From contig JAQWIP010000160.1 in the NCBI GenBank assembly GCA_029248825.1, positions 1-19,856 on the forward strand: DNA of 19,856 nt. Direction: 5' to 3'. Of the stretch, positions 1-7,964 are shown one piece after another. Below the pieces are notes generated by a model that did not search any database, was not told the DNA's origin, and worked only from the letters and a program-made list of their open reading frames with translations. How positions within the stretch are numbered: position 1 is the stretch's first letter; every line of letters starts with the position of its first letter. The translations under genes were made by a program, and so were the position numbers. This stretch comes from Alphaproteobacteria bacterium (lineage in GTDB: Bacteria; Pseudomonadota; Alphaproteobacteria; RS24).

Positions 1-735
1 GCTTTAGGAATTGCGCGTCATGGCGGCAAAGTCGTGGTCAATTTCGCTTCCAACCAGCAGGCTGGGGAGGCCATTGTAAAACAATGTAAAGACCTTGGCG
101 GAGAAGCGATCGCGGTTGGCGCCGATGTTTCGGACGATGCCAATTGCAAAAAACTAGTCGACGCGGCGATGGATCACTGGGGTCGGCTCGACATTTTGGT
201 GAATAATGCCGGAACCACAAAATTCATGGCGCATGATGATTTGGAAGGCCTCGACAAAGCCGATTTTGAGGAAATCTATGCGCTTAATTTGATTGCGCCC
301 TATCAAATGATCAAGCAATGCCGCCCGCATATGAAAGCGAACGGCTCAGGGGCGATTGTGAATATCTCATCCGTGGCCGGCGTTCACGGCATCGGTTCAT
401 CGATTGCTTATGCCGCCTCCAAAGGGGCGTTAAACACGGCCACCTTGTCGCTAGCCCGGGCTTTGGGTTCTGAAAAAATCCGCGTCAATGCGGTCTGCCC
501 CGGCTTTGTCGGCACGGATTGGTTTCGTAATGCCTTTGGCGATGAGATGTTCGGTAAAATTTCAGCCGGCCAAAAAGCCGTCACGCCGATGGACCAAGTG
601 GCCAGCGCGCAAGACATTACCGGCCCTATTTTGTTTTTTGCCAGCCGCATGAGCCATCACATCACCGGACAGTTATTGGTCGTCGATGGCGGTCTGCTGC
701 TCGGCATGCCAGCCAGCTATACCCAGAACATCTGA
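1..735 (+). CDS. SDR family oxidoreductase (5' end outside window)
   Basis: A classical short-chain dehydrogenase/reductase that probably oxidises or reduces a hydroxyl/carbonyl group with NAD(P). The reading frame is open from the first base and reads ALGIARHGGK, which is the end of the first Rossmann helix, so the start codon and the TGxxxGxG cofactor loop lie before the window. Visible in the 244-residue partial product are NNAG (residues 68-71), the tetrad Asn in YALNL (96), the catalytic Ser in NISS (124), and YAASK with Tyr137 and Lys141. VNAVCPG and a C-terminal VDGG typical of the family follow. It ends at TGA 733-735 and converges on the alpha/beta hydrolase gene 33 bases away. The substrate cannot be told from the sequence. 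Family call is firm. Confidence 0.93.
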   Translation, partial: ALGIARHGGKVVVNFASNQQAGEAIVKQCKDLGGEAIAVGADVSDDANCKKLVDAAMDHWGRLDILVNNAGTTKFMAHDDLEGLDKADFEEIYALNLIAPYQMIKQCRPHMKANGSGAIVNISSVAGVHGIGSSIAYAASKGALNTATLSLARALGSEKIRVNAVCPGFVGTDWFRNAFGDEMFGKISAGQKAVTPMDQVASAQDITGPILFFASRMSHHITGQLLVVDGGLLLGMPASYTQNI

Positions 736-768
736 TAAAATAACCCAAGCCCCCTGCGAAAAAAGCGG

Positions 769-1713
769 TTACTTACCTGCCGACTTTACCCAATCGGTAA
801 TCATGTCTGCGAATAATTCTGGTTGATCGGCCCAAGACGTGTGACCCGCTTCAGGCAAAATGTTTAACTTGCTTTGCGGCAAAGCTGCATGGAGGTACTC
901 CGCATTGCTGGGGTGAAACAGAACATCCAGCTCACCCCAGAAAACCAAGGTCGGTATTTCGATTTCTTTCACGCGAGCCGACAATTGCTTGGCTCTGGCA
1001 CGGAAGTCCTTAAACCAGTAAACCACCTCACCGGATCGCCCGGAGTAAGCCCGCTTATAGTCATCCATCTGCTTGGCGTTCGCCCGATGGCGAATGGCCC
1101 CGAGTTTTGCCGTGAAAGCAATCAGGGGTCCGGCCCCTAACAATCCCGTTGTGAAACGCATGAAGCCGAATTTGGCCAACATATTTACCATAAACGCCAG
1201 CTTAAATGGGCCAGGCGCTCCGAGGCCATGTCCCACGGCCATAGTTTTAAGGCGATGTTTATGGTCGAGCACATAAGCCAGCGCGGCTGCCATTCCGACA
1301 TCTGGCGCGACAAGATGAACATCTTGCAAGTCAAGCTCGTCAAAGATGGCCGCTAGATGCGCGCCCTGAGCGCTGGGAGACATATCCTTGCGGTCTCCTT
1401 CAGAAGCACCAAAGCCTGGAAGGTCAATAGCAAGGACCCGACAATTTTTTGTCAGAGCTTTCCAAGAACCCGCAAAACTCAAGATGCTCTCCGGAAACGG
1501 ACTGAGCAGTACCACGAGGGGAGCCTCGGGTGGCCCGGCTTCAGCAAGGCGGACTGTGCGACCCGCAATCGTTCGGGTTTCAACAGGCAGGGTTACATCC
1601 GGCGTTTCAAATGAAGCTGCTGCCTTGCGGGCTGTCTTTACTTTTCGCCATTCGGGGGAAACCAACAAAAGGGAGGTTGCATTGATTTGATCGTAAAGAT
1701 TAAGTTTTTTCAT
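769..1713 (-). CDS. alpha/beta hydrolase with Asp nucleophile (epoxide hydrolase/dehalogenase-like)
   Basis: A 314-residue alpha/beta-hydrolase fold protein. The nucleophile elbow reads VAPDVGMAAA, which puts an Asp (D138) where esterases have Ser. This is the pattern of epoxide hydrolases and haloalkane dehalogenases. The acid is probably D263 (WGELD) and the base H291 (EAGHTSW). The helical lid carries Tyr residues around 219-232 (DDYKRAY, VVYW), as epoxide hydrolases do. An odd point is that the oxyanion segment usually written HGFPES reads SPFPES here (71-76). The gene is the last of a tetR-ALDH-hydrolase operon, starting 19 bases after the ALDH stop, with only a weak GGAAG ribosome site. 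A role in opening an epoxide or dehalogenating a substrate is inference. Confidence 0.88.
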   Translation of the reverse strand: MKKLNLYDQINATSLLLVSPEWRKVKTARKAAASFETPDVTLPVETRTIAGRTVRLAEAGPPEAPLVVLLSPFPESILSFAGSWKALTKNCRVLAIDLPGFGASEGDRKDMSPSAQGAHLAAIFDELDLQDVHLVAPDVGMAAALAYVLDHKHRLKTMAVGHGLGAPGPFKLAFMVNMLAKFGFMRFTTGLLGAGPLIAFTAKLGAIRHRANAKQMDDYKRAYSGRSGEVVYWFKDFRARAKQLSARVKEIEIPTLVFWGELDVLFHPSNAEYLHAALPQSKLNILPEAGHTSWADQPELFADMITDWVKSAGK

Positions 1714-1732
1714 GTTGCTTCCAGCCGCCTAT

Positions 1733-3193
1733 CTAGATTGAGCCAAGAACCTTGCTTATATTCTTGCGAAACTTGTCGCCAAATGGCGGACGTGCGCCAA
1801 TCAGAGGCAGGATATCAATCAGGGTTTGGCTATATATGGCGCGCGGATGGCTCATGCCAGCAAACCCTTCCATGCCGTGATAAGAGCCCATGCCAGATGC
1901 CCCGAGACCCCCAAAGGGTAGGTCTTCTTGAACGTAGTGAACCGTAATATCATTGACGCAAACACCGCCACTTGGCACATGATTCAAGAGGTATTCTTGC
2001 TCGTTTTTATCCTTGCCAAAATAATACATCGCAAGCGGGTTGCGGCGCGGCTCGATCTGATTTGGAACTTCGGTGACGTCCGTGTAAGTCAGGATTGGAA
2101 GGATGGGGCCAAAAATTTCTTCGTGCATCACCAGCATGTCTTCGTTGACGTTTTGCAAAATGTGTAAGGGCATGCGGCGATTGTTTTTGGAGGCGCGCGT
2201 CTTGTCCGCACCAACAATGGTGAGCTTGGCTCCCTTGGCAACCGCATCGTCAATATAGTTTTGCAACCGAGCAAAATGTCTTTCATTGATAATGCCGGCG
2301 TAGTCTTCATTTTCCGTAATGTTGGGATACATTTCTTGTGCTTCTTCAGCCACCCGCGCAATAAGCTGCTCTTCTAGCTCTTTGGCCACGACAACGTAAT
2401 CGGGGGACAGGCATAATTGGCCACCATTTAAAAGCTTAGCAAATGCCAGACGTGTGCCAGCTATATCTAACTTCGCGCTGCGGCCAATTATGACAGGCGA
2501 TTTACCGCCAAGTTCTAGCGTGACGGGCACCAGATTTTTCGAGGCGGATTGCATTACTTTCGCGCCGACATTCGTGGAACCCGTAAACAGGAGATGGTCG
2601 AAAGGGAGTTCCGCGAATTGTTGGCTGATATCTGGGCCCCCGGTTACGACCGCGACTTCGTCTTCTGCAAAGTATTTGGGAATAGTCTCAGCGAATAGGG
2701 CCGCTGTTTCAGGAACAAACTCGGAAGGCTTCAGCAACGCTCGGTTGCCCGCAGCCAGCGCACTTGTCAGAGGGGCAACGGTCAAGCCGAATGGGAGGTT
2801 CCATGGAGAAATAATGCCAACAACCCCTTTTGGGAAATGGCGAACTTGGCTTTTTCCACCGAGAAAATTCATCGGCTTGTTGGTTTTTCTCTTCTCCGGT
2901 TTCATCCATGCTTTCAAATGTTTCATTGTATGGTCGATGCCTTCGACCTTTGACGCGAACTCGGAGAACAAACTGAATTCATAAGAGCGCGCATTGCCGA
3001 ATTCGCGCTTGGTGGTGGCCGCAAATTCTTTCTTATTTTCGACAATCAAGGCTTTCAGTCTCTTTAACCGATCAATCCTTGTCGCATAGGTCACTTCGCC
3101 CTCGGCACGAAAAGCGTTTCTCTGCCGTTCGATTAATGCCTTTAGATTCTGTGTATCCAAGCTCGTCACGTTTTGGTTTTCAGCTGCGCTCAT
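1733..3193 (-). CDS. NAD(P)-dependent aldehyde dehydrogenase (coniferyl-aldehyde dehydrogenase-like)
   Basis: A soluble aldehyde dehydrogenase of the class 3/coniferyl-aldehyde dehydrogenase type, oxidising an aldehyde to its acid. The start at 3193 is preferred over an in-frame ATG at 3223, because an AGGAG lies 9 bases before 3193 and nothing similar precedes 3223. The product is then 486 residues, the usual length. Catalytic features from this start are the oxyanion Asn in ISPWNLP (132), FTGS (203-206), the general base Glu in LELGGKSP (227) and the nucleophile Cys in GGQLCLSPDY (261). The GQxCxxPDY form is typical of the coniferyl-aldehyde group. It lies 63 bases after tetR and 19 bases before the hydrolase gene, so it is probably under TetR control. 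The substrate is unknown; a fatty or aromatic aldehyde fits. Confidence 0.94.
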   Translation of the reverse strand: MSAAENQNVTSLDTQNLKALIERQRNAFRAEGEVTYATRIDRLKRLKALIVENKKEFAATTKREFGNARSYEFSLFSEFASKVEGIDHTMKHLKAWMKPEKRKTNKPMNFLGGKSQVRHFPKGVVGIISPWNLPFGLTVAPLTSALAAGNRALLKPSEFVPETAALFAETIPKYFAEDEVAVVTGGPDISQQFAELPFDHLLFTGSTNVGAKVMQSASKNLVPVTLELGGKSPVIIGRSAKLDIAGTRLAFAKLLNGGQLCLSPDYVVVAKELEEQLIARVAEEAQEMYPNITENEDYAGIINERHFARLQNYIDDAVAKGAKLTIVGADKTRASKNNRRMPLHILQNVNEDMLVMHEEIFGPILPILTYTDVTEVPNQIEPRRNPLAMYYFGKDKNEQEYLLNHVPSGGVCVNDITVHYVQEDLPFGGLGASGMGSYHGMEGFAGMSHPRAIYSQTLIDILPLIGARPPFGDKFRKNISKVLGSI

Positions 3194-3256
3194 AATTTTT
3201 GTCTCCTGTGGGTCTGCCTTCATGCGGTTTTGTCATTCGCAAAGGTTTTGATTGGG

Positions 3257-3925
3257 TTAAATACTGAATGCGGTTTCCATACGAATACCTTCAATGATGC
3301 GAACCGCATTTTTAATGAACAGGGGCTTGGAGGAGAAACTAGCAATCAGGTCTTGAACCTCTTGCGGCAGGTCTTCTTCATCCAGCGCGGGGCCCTGGTC
3401 GCCCTGAGTTGCCCCGATCAAAAGGACACCCATTGTTTTCACAACCTCTGTCGCTTGCGCCTCGCTCAGTTCGAGTGAGCTTGCCGTGACCTTAGCAATC
3501 TTCTCCACTCGAGCGATGAAAACTTGTTTGGACTGAATAAGCCGAGGTAGCGCGACATTGTGTTCGATGAGGTGTTCGAGCCGAATAAGCAAAGGTAAAA
3601 ATGTGCCATCTGCGGCGGCTGCCGTGAGCAGTTTGCGAGCATAGACTTGGCTTGTCATCGTCTCACGCAGGTCATCGATGAAGATATCGCTCCATCGAAC
3701 CAAGCTTTGCTCATACAGGGTCAGAAAAATCTCTTCTCTCGTTTCAAAATAAAGATAGAGAGTTCCCTTGGCGATACCAATATTCTTGGCGAGATTAGAC
3801 ATAGAGAATGCCTCATACCCCACCTCAAGAAAATATGTCTCTGCGGCCTCTAATACAGCGTTTCGACGCTGGGCTTTTTGTTCCGCCGTTCTCGCCCTTT
3901 GATTGATTGCAACCACTGAACTCAT
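3257..3925 (-). CDS. TetR/AcrR family transcriptional regulator
   Basis: A 222-residue TetR-type repressor. The N-terminal domain has the expected helix-turn-helix at about residues 42-61, with recognition helix IAKGTLYLYF. The helical C-terminal ligand domain is variable and gives no clue to the inducer. The start at 3925 is chosen because GGAG lies 6 bases upstream, while the in-frame ATG at 3937 has no ribosome site. It is the first gene of an operon with the aldehyde dehydrogenase and the alpha/beta hydrolase, and is divergent from the MDR reductase. A TGAC-N5-GTCA palindrome sits in its own promoter spacer and a second copy precedes the divergent gene. Autorepression with co-control of both transcripts is therefore likely, though not proven. 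Confidence 0.93.
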   Translation of the reverse strand: MSSVVAINQRARTAEQKAQRRNAVLEAAETYFLEVGYEAFSMSNLAKNIGIAKGTLYLYFETREEIFLTLYEQSLVRWSDIFIDDLRETMTSQVYARKLLTAAAADGTFLPLLIRLEHLIEHNVALPRLIQSKQVFIARVEKIAKVTASSLELSEAQATEVVKTMGVLLIGATQGDQGPALDEEDLPQEVQDLIASFSSKPLFIKNAVRIIEGIRMETAFSI

Positions 3926-4007
3926 AAGTATCTCCATAGTGCTATTTGTTTGGCCGCTTCAGCCAGATCCGGTGACAGCTCTCTAAGTGCGAGCGAGATC
4001 TGAATTT

Positions 4008-4036
4008 AGCATATAGCTGACCGCTAGTCATTTCAA
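4008..4036 (-). promoter_or_regulatory. predicted sigma70-type promoter of the tetR operon
   Basis: On the minus strand the -35 TTGAAA (4036-4031) and the -10 TATGCT (4013-4008) are separated by exactly 17 bases. The operator palindrome fills the spacer next to the -35. This arrangement is what an autorepressed TetR promoter would show. The -10 matches the consensus at 4 of 6 bases and the -35 at 5 of 6. No experiment supports the transcription start. Confidence 0.55.
4018..4030. promoter_or_regulatory. putative TetR operator 1
   Basis: TGACCGCTAGTCA is an inverted repeat, TGAC-N5-GTCA, about 93 bases upstream of the tetR start codon and inside the predicted tetR promoter spacer. Read on the other strand, the site at 4173-4185 differs from it at only two central bases. 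Short palindromes of this kind are usual binding sites for TetR-family dimers. Confidence 0.6.
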
Positions 4037-4172
4037 GGTATTTTTTCAAATCGACGGATGAGCTGAAGCGTTTTTCGCTGTCCAGCCTGCCAAATGGGCT
4101 TCTGGAGTGGGCGAGGCAATCGCCGCTCATTTGAAATTCTGGGCTTGCATTACCCTTTCAAGTATATTTAAC

Positions 4173-4185
4173 TGACTACTGGTCA
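4173..4185. promoter_or_regulatory. putative TetR operator 2
   Basis: TGACTACTGGTCA is a second TGAC-N5-GTCA inverted repeat, centred 155 bases from the first and about 80 bases before the MDR start codon. A TATATT hexamer at 4163-4168 would place the start of transcription near the palindrome, so binding there could block the MDR transcript. No convincing -35 is visible for that hexamer. Confidence 0.58.
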
Positions 4186-4265
4186 CTAAACCAGCTCTTT
4201 TGTTATTCGTTGTATTCGCAAAGGGCTCTGAGCTGGGCGCGTAAATTTTAAACAAGGAGTTTCTT

Positions 4266-5300
4266 ATGACCCTCAACCGACAATGGCTATTGGCCGCCCG
4301 CCCGGACGGCACAATTGGCCCAAAAAATTTCACCTATGCAGAGACAGATGCTCCCGAAATTGGCGCCCCCGAAAATGGAGCTGAAGAGGTGCTGGTTAAA
4401 AACCTCATGCTGTCTTTTGATCCGACACAACGCAATTGGATGGTCGACAGGCCTGGCTATTTGCCACCGGTAGAAATCGGCGCGCCGATGCGAGCCGGCT
4501 CCGTGTCGCAAGTTATCGCCTCCAACCATCCAGATTTTGCGGCTGGCGAATTAGTGCAAACGACTGGCTGCTGGCAAGATTACGCAATCGTCACACCTGG
4601 CAAAGGCCCGACGGGGGTCAATAAATTGCCGCCCGGCGTATCGCCAGAAATGATGTTATCAATTCTTGGAATTACCGGCATGACAGCCTATTTCGGCTTG
4701 CTGGATATCGGCATGCCAAAAGCTGGAGAAACGGTTTTGGTTTCTGGGGCGGCGGGTGCCACGGGCTCAATTGTCGGCCAAATTGCTAAGCTGAAAGGCT
4801 GCCGTGTCGTCGGCATTGCTGGCGGTGAAGAAAAATGCAAATGGTTGATGGAAGAAGCCGGCTTCGATGCCGTAATCGATTACAAAACGGAAGATGTTTG
4901 TGCCCAAATCGCGCGCCACTGCCCTGATAAATGGGACATATTTTTCGACAATGTGGGCGGCGACACTCTAGAAGCCGCTCTCAACCATATTAACCTATAT
5001 GGCCGCGTTGTCCTTTGCGGCGCGATTTCGACTTACAATGCAACCAAACCCGAACCTGGCCCGAATAATTTAATGACGCTGGTAACAAATCGCGGCCGCA
5101 TGCAGGGGTTTATTATTCTCGATTTCCTACCGCGCGCCATGGAGGCTATCGAGCACCTCATGGGTTGGGTCGCTTCTGGCGATATTGTTTACAAGGTGGA
5201 TATGGCCGAAGGTTTTGAAAATATCCCCACCACCATTCAGCGGCTCTATACGGGACAGAATTTTGGCAAGCAATTGTTGAAAATCGCCGATCCGGAATAA
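4266..5300 (+). CDS. NADP-dependent oxidoreductase, zinc-independent MDR family (CurA/PTGR-like)
   Basis: A 344-residue medium-chain reductase related to curcumin reductase CurA and to leukotriene B4 dehydrogenase/prostaglandin reductase, which reduce the carbon-carbon double bond of conjugated enones with NADPH. The N-terminal half is the GroES-like catalytic domain and lacks zinc-binding Cys/His clusters. The Rossmann domain begins at TVLVSGAAGATGS (loop 161-168) and includes the family signature DNVGG (229-232). Length is normal. AAGGAG lies 6 bases before the ATG. It is divergent from tetR with an operator-like palindrome in front, and is followed 139 bases later by another predicted reductase on the same strand. 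The physiological substrate is not known; an alpha,beta-unsaturated carbonyl compound is likely. Confidence 0.93.
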   Translation: MTLNRQWLLAARPDGTIGPKNFTYAETDAPEIGAPENGAEEVLVKNLMLSFDPTQRNWMVDRPGYLPPVEIGAPMRAGSVSQVIASNHPDFAAGELVQTTGCWQDYAIVTPGKGPTGVNKLPPGVSPEMMLSILGITGMTAYFGLLDIGMPKAGETVLVSGAAGATGSIVGQIAKLKGCRVVGIAGGEEKCKWLMEEAGFDAVIDYKTEDVCAQIARHCPDKWDIFFDNVGGDTLEAALNHINLYGRVVLCGAISTYNATKPEPGPNNLMTLVTNRGRMQGFIILDFLPRAMEAIEHLMGWVASGDIVYKVDMAEGFENIPTTIQRLYTGQNFGKQLLKIADPE

Positions 5301-5439
5301 GCCTCTCCTTCCCTCTCGCGAGCGCGCAATCGCTTGGAGATGGAGAGGGGGCGGAGCAAGGCCTCTTTCCCTGCACAATACGCAAAAAACTTCATCCCAA
5401 ATACCCCATGCTAAATAGGGCACACATAAGGAAATCACG

Positions 5440-6645
5440 ATGTCTCACCAAACCTTTGCTTTAATCGTCTATGGCGCCACCGGATTTACCGGCCAATTGG
5501 TCGCCGAATACCTCAACACCCACCCTGAACTCAAAGGCAAGCCTTGGGCGATTGCGGGGCGCACCAAAACCAAATTGGCGTCCCTTTCGGCCAAGCTAGC
5601 GGGTGGGCCAGAAGTCTTATGTGTGGATCTGAGCAACGCAAAGGCTGTGGACGCCATGGTCGCCCAGACTTCGGTCGTGCTGAATTGCGCGGGTCCCTAT
5701 TCGCAAAATAATGGACAGGCTCTTTTGGGAGCCTGCGCGCGCGCGGGCGTACATTACTCAGACCTCTCCGGCGAAGGCTTCTACCAAGGCCAAATGGCCG
5801 AAGCGTTTCACGAAACAGCCAAAGAGAGCGGCGCGAAAGTCATCCTCGCGGGCGGCGTCGATTCTATCCCTTCCGACCTTGGCACCATGATTGCCACCCA
5901 GACGCTGGCGACCAAAGCCAACCAAAACATAAAAACCCTCGGGGTCTATACCCGCTATACGGGCTCTTTTTCTGGCGGCACGTTAAATTCCGGTTTGGCG
6001 ACGGCTCGGGCGAAAAAATCTGGCGAATACACCGACGCCATGGAAGCCAATCCCTATCTCGCCGCCCCTGGCACCACCGGCATTGAGACAGACACCCCCG
6101 GCACCGCCGACGGCATGGCCGCCGACTTTAAATGGCGTTTTGACTGGGCCCATGGTGTCGTTTCGAAATTCTTCATGGCCCCTATCAACGCCAGAATCGT
6201 GCGCCGCAGCCTCGCGCTACGTGGCGAACACCAAAACGTCTCCTATAGCGAATGCGCCAGCTTGGGCATGTGGCTGCGCTTGGTTGGCACTTGGGTGATC
6301 AGTGGCTTTGGGTATTTTCTAGGCCAACCCATTAAATTCAAACCCGCTTCAGGCGAAGGCCCACCTGCGTGGTTGCTGCGCACGGGTGGCTTTGAAATAC
6401 AAGTCACCGCTGTTTCACAGGCAGGTTCGGCGCGCACGCGCGTTTCCGGACGCGGCGACCCTGGCTATGGTGCGACCTCCAAAATGCTGGCCGAATTGGG
6501 GCTTTGCTTGGCATTCGATGACCATAGCGCCTCTTCCCATAGTGCCGGCGTGCTGACCCCTTCTACGGGATTGGGGCAAGTTTTGGTATCACGCCTCTCG
6601 CGAGCGCGGGGCGGTCAATTCATGACCTTTCGAACGACCCGTTAA
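5440..6645 (+). CDS. trans-acting enoyl reductase-like protein (saccharopine dehydrogenase fold)
   Basis: A 401-residue protein of the saccharopine dehydrogenase-like NADP-binding family. Its best-known relative is the mycobacterial trans-acting enoyl reductase Rv2953, which serves a polyketide synthase. The N-terminal nucleotide loop is YGATGFTGQ (11-19). The conserved GGVDSIPSDLG segment lies near residue 140, and the C-terminal signature GRGDPGYGATSKM begins at residue 337. An AAGGA site precedes the ATG by 8 bases. It follows the MDR reductase on the same strand and may share its transcript. A paralogue lies at 19104-19856. No polyketide synthase is visible here, so the mycobacterial role should not be transferred. 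Reduction of a lipid-linked double bond is only a possibility. Confidence 0.87.
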   Translation: MSHQTFALIVYGATGFTGQLVAEYLNTHPELKGKPWAIAGRTKTKLASLSAKLAGGPEVLCVDLSNAKAVDAMVAQTSVVLNCAGPYSQNNGQALLGACARAGVHYSDLSGEGFYQGQMAEAFHETAKESGAKVILAGGVDSIPSDLGTMIATQTLATKANQNIKTLGVYTRYTGSFSGGTLNSGLATARAKKSGEYTDAMEANPYLAAPGTTGIETDTPGTADGMAADFKWRFDWAHGVVSKFFMAPINARIVRRSLALRGEHQNVSYSECASLGMWLRLVGTWVISGFGYFLGQPIKFKPASGEGPPAWLLRTGGFEIQVTAVSQAGSARTRVSGRGDPGYGATSKMLAELGLCLAFDDHSASSHSAGVLTPSTGLGQVLVSRLSRARGGQFMTFRTTR

Positions 6646-6655
6646 AGGCTTCGGT

Positions 6656-7189
6656 TTATTGCGGCTTTGGCGCCTTCCAAAGTTTCATCATGGCGGGTTC
6701 GGGGCTTGGCTTAAACTCGGCGAGCTCGAGCGCGGCTATCGCTTGCTCCCGATCTTGGCGGCTGAACGTCCCTGTCGTGTTGCAAAATTCAATGGCATTG
6801 CCGTCGGGGTCGCTGGTGTAAATCGAATGGCACCAATTATGGTCGATTTCAAACACGTCCAGCCCCTCATCGAGCCAATTTTGGCGCCGGCTTTCCAGCT
6901 CTGCTTGGCTGTCGACATTGAAAGAAAAGTGATTGGTCAGCGGTGGCAGTTTGCCAGCTTTATTGAGGTCATAAACAAAGCTCTCCTGTTCCGGCACATC
7001 GTGCAAGGCCCAAAAGGCGATGAAGCGCGTGTCATCGCCATCCATACGATAAAAGAAATGCTTGCCCCAGCCGCCTGTGCTGACCGGCGCGACCTCCACT
7101 TTAACCAACTCAAACCCCATAACGCGCTCGTAGAAATCATGGGTTTTTTGGATGTCGCGAACGGCGATTGCCAAATGATGATAGGCCAT
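6656..7189 (-). CDS. VOC family protein (glyoxalase/extradiol dioxygenase superfamily)
   Basis: A 177-residue vicinal-oxygen-chelate protein with two beta-alpha-beta-beta-beta modules. It opens with YHHLAIAVRDIQKTHDFYERVMGF, the standard module start. Probable metal ligands are H5, H87 (NHFSF) and E134 (DPDGNAIEF). The family includes glyoxalase I, extradiol dioxygenases and fosfomycin/bleomycin resistance proteins, and the sequence does not decide between them. The ATG overlaps the stop of the upstream CMD-family gene in TAATG, so the two are probably translationally coupled and may act on the same compound. A plus-strand open frame of equal length lies over it and is a shadow. Confidence 0.88.
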   Translation of the reverse strand: MAYHHLAIAVRDIQKTHDFYERVMGFELVKVEVAPVSTGGWGKHFFYRMDGDDTRFIAFWALHDVPEQESFVYDLNKAGKLPPLTNHFSFNVDSQAELESRRQNWLDEGLDVFEIDHNWCHSIYTSDPDGNAIEFCNTTGTFSRQDREQAIAALELAEFKPSPEPAMMKLWKAPKPQ

Positions 7190-7830
7190 TAGCTGTCCTC
7201 CCCATCGACCATCGACATCACGTCTATGGAGCCAGCTTCGGGCGCCGCTATCTCGGTGACGCGCTCTTCAACATCATCATATTCCAACCGCAAAGCGCGG
7301 CTCATGACGGCGTGCATCATGTAGGTGCAGGTGACATAGGTAAATTCTAAAATCTCCTCATCCGAGAGATGCGCTTTCAAAACGGCAAAAACGCCATCTG
7401 GCACGCGCCCGCGCTGCAATACCAAAGCATCGGTATAGGCGAGAATGGCGCGCTCCAATTCCGAAAAGCAATCGGCGACTTGCCAATGCGGGATGGCTTC
7501 GATTTGCGCCTCGCTGAGGCCTGCGTCTCGGCTGGCTTTGCAGTGCTGCGAGAAGACGAATTGCGACCCGACAGAAAACCCAGCCCGCGTTTGCCCCAGC
7601 TCGCGTAATTTCGGGTCTAGCTGGCGTTTGTCGGAGCGATAAAATTGAAACCCTTGTGTGGTGTGTTCAAAAGCATCGGGGACAATATTAAAAACCGTCC
7701 ACCAATTGCCTGGCGTGCCGGTGGCGGTTCCGGGCTGCTTTACCGGATCCCGGTCGCCAAATAAGATATCGAAAATCTGATCGGCATATGGATTTTTCAT
7801 CTCCCGTCCCGCTTGTTTTAAACGCGGCAT
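7189..7830 (-). CDS. carboxymuconolactone decarboxylase/AhpD-like family protein
   Basis: A 213-residue all-helical protein with a CMD/AhpD core at about residues 80-190. The core signature is FVFSQHCKASRDAGLSEAQI (91-110), with His96 and Cys97. AhpD peroxidases use a CxxC pair, but here only the single Cys next to the His is visible. That fits a decarboxylase-like or uncharacterised CMD branch better than an alkylhydroperoxidase. GGAG lies 6 bases before the ATG at 7830. It is the first gene of a coupled pair with the VOC gene and is divergent from the isocitrate lyase-family gene. Ring-cleavage-type chemistry is a family-based guess. Confidence 0.86.
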   Translation of the reverse strand: MPRLKQAGREMKNPYADQIFDILFGDRDPVKQPGTATGTPGNWWTVFNIVPDAFEHTTQGFQFYRSDKRQLDPKLRELGQTRAGFSVGSQFVFSQHCKASRDAGLSEAQIEAIPHWQVADCFSELERAILAYTDALVLQRGRVPDGVFAVLKAHLSDEEILEFTYVTCTYMMHAVMSRALRLEYDDVEERVTEIAAPEAGSIDVMSMVDGEDS

Positions 7831-7964
7831 AACGCTCTCCCTTTTTTCCTGCTTTCAGCCTAAAAGAAAATAACGATTGGCCGCAAGCGCAAGTTTTGTG
7901 CAAATTGGGTCTGGCGCTTCGGGCGCAGACACGAAATACTAGTCGCCGAACAAAGGAAATTCAG

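Larger units (their letters stand above)
3938..4265. other. divergent regulatory region between tetR and MDR reductase
   Basis: This gene-free stretch of about 330 bases separates two divergent transcripts. It contains a predicted tetR promoter, two matching inverted repeats (4018-4030 and 4173-4185), a TATATT hexamer at 4163-4168 and the AAGGAG ribosome site of the MDR gene. The 140 bases between the palindromes show no other structure that I can support. Short open frames crossing it lack ribosome sites and family resemblance. Confidence 0.75.

Noticed and set aside
3942..4333. Short minus-strand open frames between tetR and the MDR gene
   Set aside because: They have no ribosome site or recognisable family and cover the region better explained as promoter and operator DNA.
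5302..5348. CCTCTCC and GGAGAGG arms after the MDR gene as an intrinsic terminator
   Set aside because: The 7-bp arms are about 33 bases apart and no T-run follows, so a Rho-independent terminator is not supported.
5312..6608. CCTCTCGCGAGCGCG present both after the MDR gene (5312-5326) and near the end of the enoyl reductase-like gene (6594-6608)
   Set aside because: Only 15 bases match, centred on the simple palindrome CTCGCGAG, and the flanks do not align. A chance match is more likely than a repeat element.
6659..7192. Plus-strand 177-codon open frame covering the VOC gene
   Set aside because: It mirrors the VOC gene almost base for base, has no family resemblance and no ribosome site, while the minus-strand product has a full VOC pattern and is coupled to its upstream gene.
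7831..7964. AAGCGC and GCGCTT arms between the CMD-like and ICL-family genes as an operator
   Set aside because: The arms are only 6 bases long, GC-rich and about 25 bases apart, so chance is sufficient.
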